In this document: piece after piece, positions 23,895-64,000 of the stretch
Layout: the number at the start of each line of letters is the position of its first letter
Numbering within the stretch: position 1 is the first letter of the stretch
Assembly (NCBI GenBank): GCA_038373865.1
Contig: JAXGGA010001633.1
Span: 81,496 to 145,495, forward strand
DNA from: Uloborus plumipes
Lineage: Eukaryota; Arthropoda; Arachnida; Araneae; Uloboridae
Direction of reading: 5' to 3'
Length of the DNA: 64,000 bases
Position numbers and translations under genes: made by a program
The notes under the pieces: model-generated
Database searches by the model: none
What the model was told of the DNA's origin: nothing
Seen by the model: only the letters and a program-made list of their open reading frames with translations

Positions 23895-24210
23895 ATGTGG
23901 CCTGCTGCCTTGTCTAGTGGTCAGCGACATCTAACCGTGATGCGGTGGCCCCGGGTTTGAATCCCGACTCAGGCATGGATGTGCTTTCTCTCTCTCCTGT
24001 CCTAGTCCTTCCTCTGTGTGAATGACTGTGTTGTGAATGGCTGCCTGCTCTATAAACGGGTTTTATGGCATGTGTGTTGAGCTAAACTGAACTTTCACCT
24101 TAATGGTGCTCGTAAAAACGGAAGCTGTATATATTCCGCCTTAAATCGGGTAGATGTGTCTACTCGGGCTCGGGTACTCGAGTGGTTTCAGAAACAACAA
24201 CAACAACAAA
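23895..24210 (+). repeat. tRNA-derived SINE with (AAC)n tail
   Basis: A-box-like TAGTGGTCAGCG (about 23916-23927) and B box GGTTTGAATCC (about 23954-23964) begin the element. The body matches the SINE at 10338-10577. It ends in an (AAC)n tail (about 24193-24210). It lies immediately upstream of the first recognised ABCA coding exon. Confidence 0.8.
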
Positions 24211-24296
24211 ATGTGTGAAATTTTATTTGTAATATGTCATTGCACTACTGTTTTCTCAACAATAAGTTGACTTATCATTTTTATCTAGCATTGGGA

Positions 24297-60147
<35,851 letters not shown>

Positions 60148-60725
60148 GTAATTATACATTTTGTATCGAAATTTAAATTTACTTTGCATTACATTTACAT
60201 CAGCTGTCCACCTCCAGGGAACATTAGCTGTAGAAGTTTTTCTTAATTTGCGTGGCTGAGAATGCCTATAAATACTAAACTTATACCATTTCCCTCGTAC
60301 TGCAGTCTCCATTTAGTTTCTTTTAAATAATTACAATTAATATTACTACATTTATCCTGCATTTATTGTGCATATATATAAAATTCATATCATCATGAAA
60401 AATTGTAGCAATTGCCACAAGACATTAAAAACACTTTAGATGATACATGTAGTTATTTTTTTTTTAATTTTCTGAGAATTTTCACGTTTATAAATCAGTT
60501 TTTTTTTTTGAGAGAGAGAGAGAGGGGAAGGGTTGAAAAAAAAAAGTACCCATACCCAGTGGATGAACCCCGCGACCAGTAGGAAAACGCACAGAATTTT
60601 CTAGCCGCTCCCGTTTTTGAAATGTTGAGAAGTAAGTAACGACTGGCCATCATCTTAGAAAAATGTTTTAAACACATATTTTTTCAAACAAATTATAAGA
60701 TGTTTATTCACTGGGGGAGGGGGTG
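60148..60725. other. intron 17, no recognised feature
   Basis: AT-rich DNA; a T-run and AGAGAG run near 60498-60525. No further ABCA exon was seen. Confidence 0.5.
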
Positions 60726-60732
60726 TTCATTA

Positions 60733-62560
60733 GGGTGGGGCGAAAAATAAAAAATTTTTCAGGTCAACTTCTAATAGTTGCCAAAAGTTGTCTTTGGTGA
60801 TAGTTAGCTTTTGTGCAAATTTTGAGAAAAATCGGTTAATATCTTCAGGGGTCGCTGCGATCGCAAAATTTTACCATAGCTTTTATAGGGATTTTATGGT
60901 TAAAATATGAAAAACAATGCCGTTAGCTAATCTCATTGCATTTTTTTACTCATAAGATATATTCATGCATTCGAAGCGGATGAAATAAATCACAAAAATT
61001 ATTTTGCATGATACATTTATATTTCAAGCATCTTAAAAAGAAACGAAACAGTGAAAAATAGTGATTTTTAGGACAATATTAAGTAACAATTGAATTTTTT
61101 TACAAAATGTGACATAAAAATTATGAAACTGTAAACACATGACAACATTACTTAAAAATAAATGAAATGTGTTTTTAAAATATGTACAAATGTACAAAAC
61201 GTACATGATACGAAAATTTTATGTGTCACACTTTGAGCTTTCACAAAAAATCTTTTTTATTTTCAAAGAGAGGCAGTTCCTTTCGAGCCTTTGAACATGC
61301 ACGAACGAAACCATCCCTCGTTTCTATTCCACTTACGGTCAGTGATGCATCCGTCACCAACTTTAAACTAGATTCCACGGATTGAGTATGACAAGTAAAT
61401 GTTCACATGTTTCGAAGAAAATGGGGAACATCTTCGGTTTTTAAGTCATGTCGCTCGTCTTCAGATGGCATCATTGTTATGGGAGGTTCTGTTTTTAGCA
61501 AAAGTGGCTAAATATAACGTCTTGAAACATTTTTAATAGGCCATTGCAGTGGTTAATATGTCAGCTTCATGGCAGTGAATTGCTTCTTCTCCACTTAGTA
61601 GGATACTCAGATGGATAAACAACTGGTCCCCGTGGGTTCAGCGGTTCTGTTGACAGAATTTTGACAGGCTGCAAATCGCTAACTATAGTGAAATATGAGG
61701 CAGTTGAGCGCAATATGCAAAACATGCCAACTATCGACCGAGCAGACAGAGTCTGACTAAGAACGGACCAGAAATATTTACTGGAAATATTTGAAGCCGT
61801 TTTTAGTACCAAGCGCTCCTCACATCTTTCTGAAACAGTACCTAATTCCTGGAGTCATTCTAGATGGCTCATGATACTCAATCAAATTTGCACTTGAATA
61901 TCGGCACAGAATATCCGATAGCAAACTTAAAAATGCTAGTTTCAGTCATTGTTATATGTGCACCTTGCTGATTTCTCATTAAGTGCGACTCATCATGCAA
62001 GAATGGTGAATGAAACTTGTGGCAAGTTATTCTAATAGTCGCATAATTTACCAGACAACCTGTTACATGTCATCGAGCCAGTTATTCAGAGAATAGCTTT
62101 TTTTTTTTGGATATACTGAAAATATTTTGCTGGTAATGTTAAATGATGATCAAAGGCATGTACGGCAGTTAGTTGCTTGTCAATATTTAAGAGTAAGAAA
62201 CACCAATTCTGTGTATAGTAATGACATCCACACTTTTATCATTTTTGAGATTAACTTTTCTTCCGACTATGCAGACTTGATAAATTGGCAGTGTGAAAAC
62301 GTACTTATAACAAAACCTCCTATAACACAGGCCTACAAAAAAAATTTTTTTTGGTGCCTAGGATTTTTGAGCAGATTTTAACTATATTTTTATTGCTGAA
62401 TCTGAATATGCAAGCAGTTTTCTGTATCAGCTCTAGATTTTTAGATAAATTCTCTTATCTATTAATACTTTTTTTCTATGTAATACGCTCAAGTATGAGT
62501 GTTGTAAAATTTATACACGGACAGATTCTTGTATATTTTCCTTATTGTCTGTCTTATTTT
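60733..62560. other. repeat-like stretch starting TTAGGGTGGGGCG
   Basis: It starts TTAGGGTGGGGCGAAAAAT, a repeat-end style also seen at 43842 (TTAGGGTGTCCCA). A GC-richer part (61260-62100) has an 81-codon - strand frame (61812-61567) and looks like decayed coding DNA. I do not recognise the protein. No NBD2 motif was found on the + strand. Confidence 0.35.
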
Positions 62561-62639
62561 AAAACCAATTGAATTAAAAATAATAATAATTATGAAATAA
62601 CTATAATTATTATTTTAAAAAATTATTATTTTAATTTAT

Positions 62640-62772
62640 CTATATGTATAAAAATAACTATATGTATATTTGTTTGTTCCTTATACAAATCCACAGTTTT
62701 TGTCGGATTTTCATCAAACTTGGCACAGAGGTTCCTTGGTGCACTAGAATTTACATGGGTGGGGTTTTAAAA
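62640..62772 (+). repeat. dispersed repeat shared with 2.2-2.4 kb
   Basis: CGGATTTTCATCAAACTTGG, GGTTCCTTGGTGCACTAG and neighbouring words are the complement of 2278-2345. The Tc1-like element starts directly after it. Confidence 0.55.
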
Positions 62773-62774
62773 TA

Positions 62775-64000
62775 CACTGGGGGAAAAAAAATCCTAACAC
62801 CAAGAAAGACTTGTGTTAGATAAACGAAATTTGGTAGGCGTGTTTATACAACTGAAGGACGACATCGATTGAAATTTCGTGTTCCGCGCATAAGTGTGGC
62901 GCAGCTGGCGTCACTCAAAACATGCAAATAAGGCTTGTTTTAAAAGCGTGTTGTGAAGCTCATATGTATTATTTTTCCATGAAATTGGACGAATTGCGTT
63001 CATGTTAGCTAGGAATACCTTTTAAGAAGACGAAGAAGCCATTATCAACAGCTCACCGAGTTTAAACGAGGTCGTACAATTTGGCTACGAGAAGGTGGAT
63101 TTTCATTTCGCGATATTGCAAAAAGACTTGGATGGGAATGTTTCCACCATGCATGATTATTAGAAGCTATGGGCAAGGGATGGTACTACCTCAAGAAGAT
63201 CGAGTTCCGAGCTGCCACATGGCACGACTGAGAAGAAAGATCGCCGAATCTTGCGTACGGCTGTGGCGCATCGTACTGCATCTGCGACTGACATTCGAGC
63301 TGTAGTTGGTACCGTCGTGACCCAGGGAACGGTAAGAAACTGTTTCCTTCAAGGACAGCTCGAGCCAGGCAGCCTGTAGCCGGTATTCCATTGACTGCAA
63401 ACCATTGCTTTTTTCGACGGCAGTGGTGCCACGACAGAGCTCACTAGAAGTCGGAGTGGAGATCTGTTGTAATTTTTGATGAAAACAGATTCTGAATTAG
63501 TGCCAGTGGTGGCTGTATATTGTTCAGAAGGTGGCCAGGGGACCGCCTGCATTCAAGCGGTCTACGGCCTAGACACACGGGACTCACACCTGGAGTTATG
63601 GTCTCTGGAACAATTTCCTACGACAGCAGGGGCATTCTTGTGGTTATCTCAAACTCACTGACTGAAAATTTGTCGTCAGCCTGTTAATTTAACCAGTAGT
63701 ACAGCCCTTCGTGAGTAGCATTCAAGGGGGCGTTTTCCAACCGGATAACGCTCGCCCTCACATCGCTGCTGTAACGCAATGTGCTCTACAGAGTGCTGAC
63801 ATGTTACCATGACCTGCAAAATCACCAGGTCTGTCTCCAATTGATAACGTATGGGATATCATGGGATGGCATTTCGAGCATCATCCACAGTCAGCAATGA
63901 CGGTCCTAGTATTGACACAGTAAGTGCAACAAGTATGGAACTCCATACCACAAAGTGACATTCGGCACCTGTATGACATAATTCATGCACGCTTGCAGGC
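62775..64000 (+). pseudogene. decayed Tc1/mariner-like transposase, cut by window end
   Basis: After TA (62773-62774) the sequence starts CACTGGGGGAAAAAAAATCC, a plausible terminal repeat. Reading in shifting frames gives FKRGRTIWLREGGFSFRDIA (63055-63115), a helix-turn-helix N-terminus. Near 63740-63870 come FQPDNARPHIAAV with a catalytic Asp, LQSADMLPW (W replaced by a stop) and KSPGLSPIDNVWD with a third acidic residue Asp. The C-terminal IPQSDIRHLYD follows near 63950. Multiple stops and frameshifts make it inactive. The right terminal repeat lies outside the window. Confidence 0.8.

Overview
The window is AT-rich, intron-rich, repeat-dense animal DNA. It has long introns, GT-AG splice sites, tRNA-derived SINEs, Tc1/mariner, Tigger-like and Helitron elements, and a CR1-like LINE fragment. 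I infer an arthropod, probably a chelicerate such as a spider. That is judgement from repeat style; no marker gene proves it.

Only one cellular gene is supported. It is a full-size ABC transporter of subfamily A (ABCA, nearest the short ABCA3 type) on the + strand, assembled here from 17 coding exons between about 24.3 and 60.1 kb. The exons join in phase to give about 1,267 codons: first membrane helix, first extracellular loop, membrane domain 1, a complete nucleotide-binding domain 1 (Walker A, Q-loop, LSGGM signature, Walker B, H-loop), a regulatory segment, and membrane domain 2. The second nucleotide-binding domain is not found and should lie beyond 64 kb.

Region by region: 1-7.2 kb holds a decayed mariner transposase, a SINE, MITEs and, at 4.5 kb on the - strand, a consensus-matching hammerhead ribozyme motif. 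7.3-12.8 kb is a 5.5-kb Tigger/pogo-like transposon with inverted arms of several hundred bases, itself invaded by a solo LTR, a SINE and a TA-flanked palindromic MITE. 12.8-24.2 kb is intergenic or upstream-intron DNA with MITEs, a 340-bp duplicated block, inverted repeats, and a SINE ending just before the first ABCA exon. The introns carry a nonautonomous Helitron (25.9-27.5 kb), a Penelope-like palindrome with hammerhead-like cores (27.6-27.8 kb), an apparently intact Tc1-like element whose catalytic spacing I count as DD36E (33.1-34.3 kb), an hAT-like element, several TA-flanked fold-back elements, long GT and AT microsatellites, and a CR1-like LINE fragment. A 361-bp tandem triplication copies the 3' end of ABCA exon 13 plus its donor site. 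60.2-64 kb has no recognised exon and ends in a decayed Tc1-like transposase.

The most unusual theme is four inverted-repeat loci (4.5, 18.8, 27.7 and 32.3 kb) that carry hammerhead-ribozyme or hammerhead-like cores.
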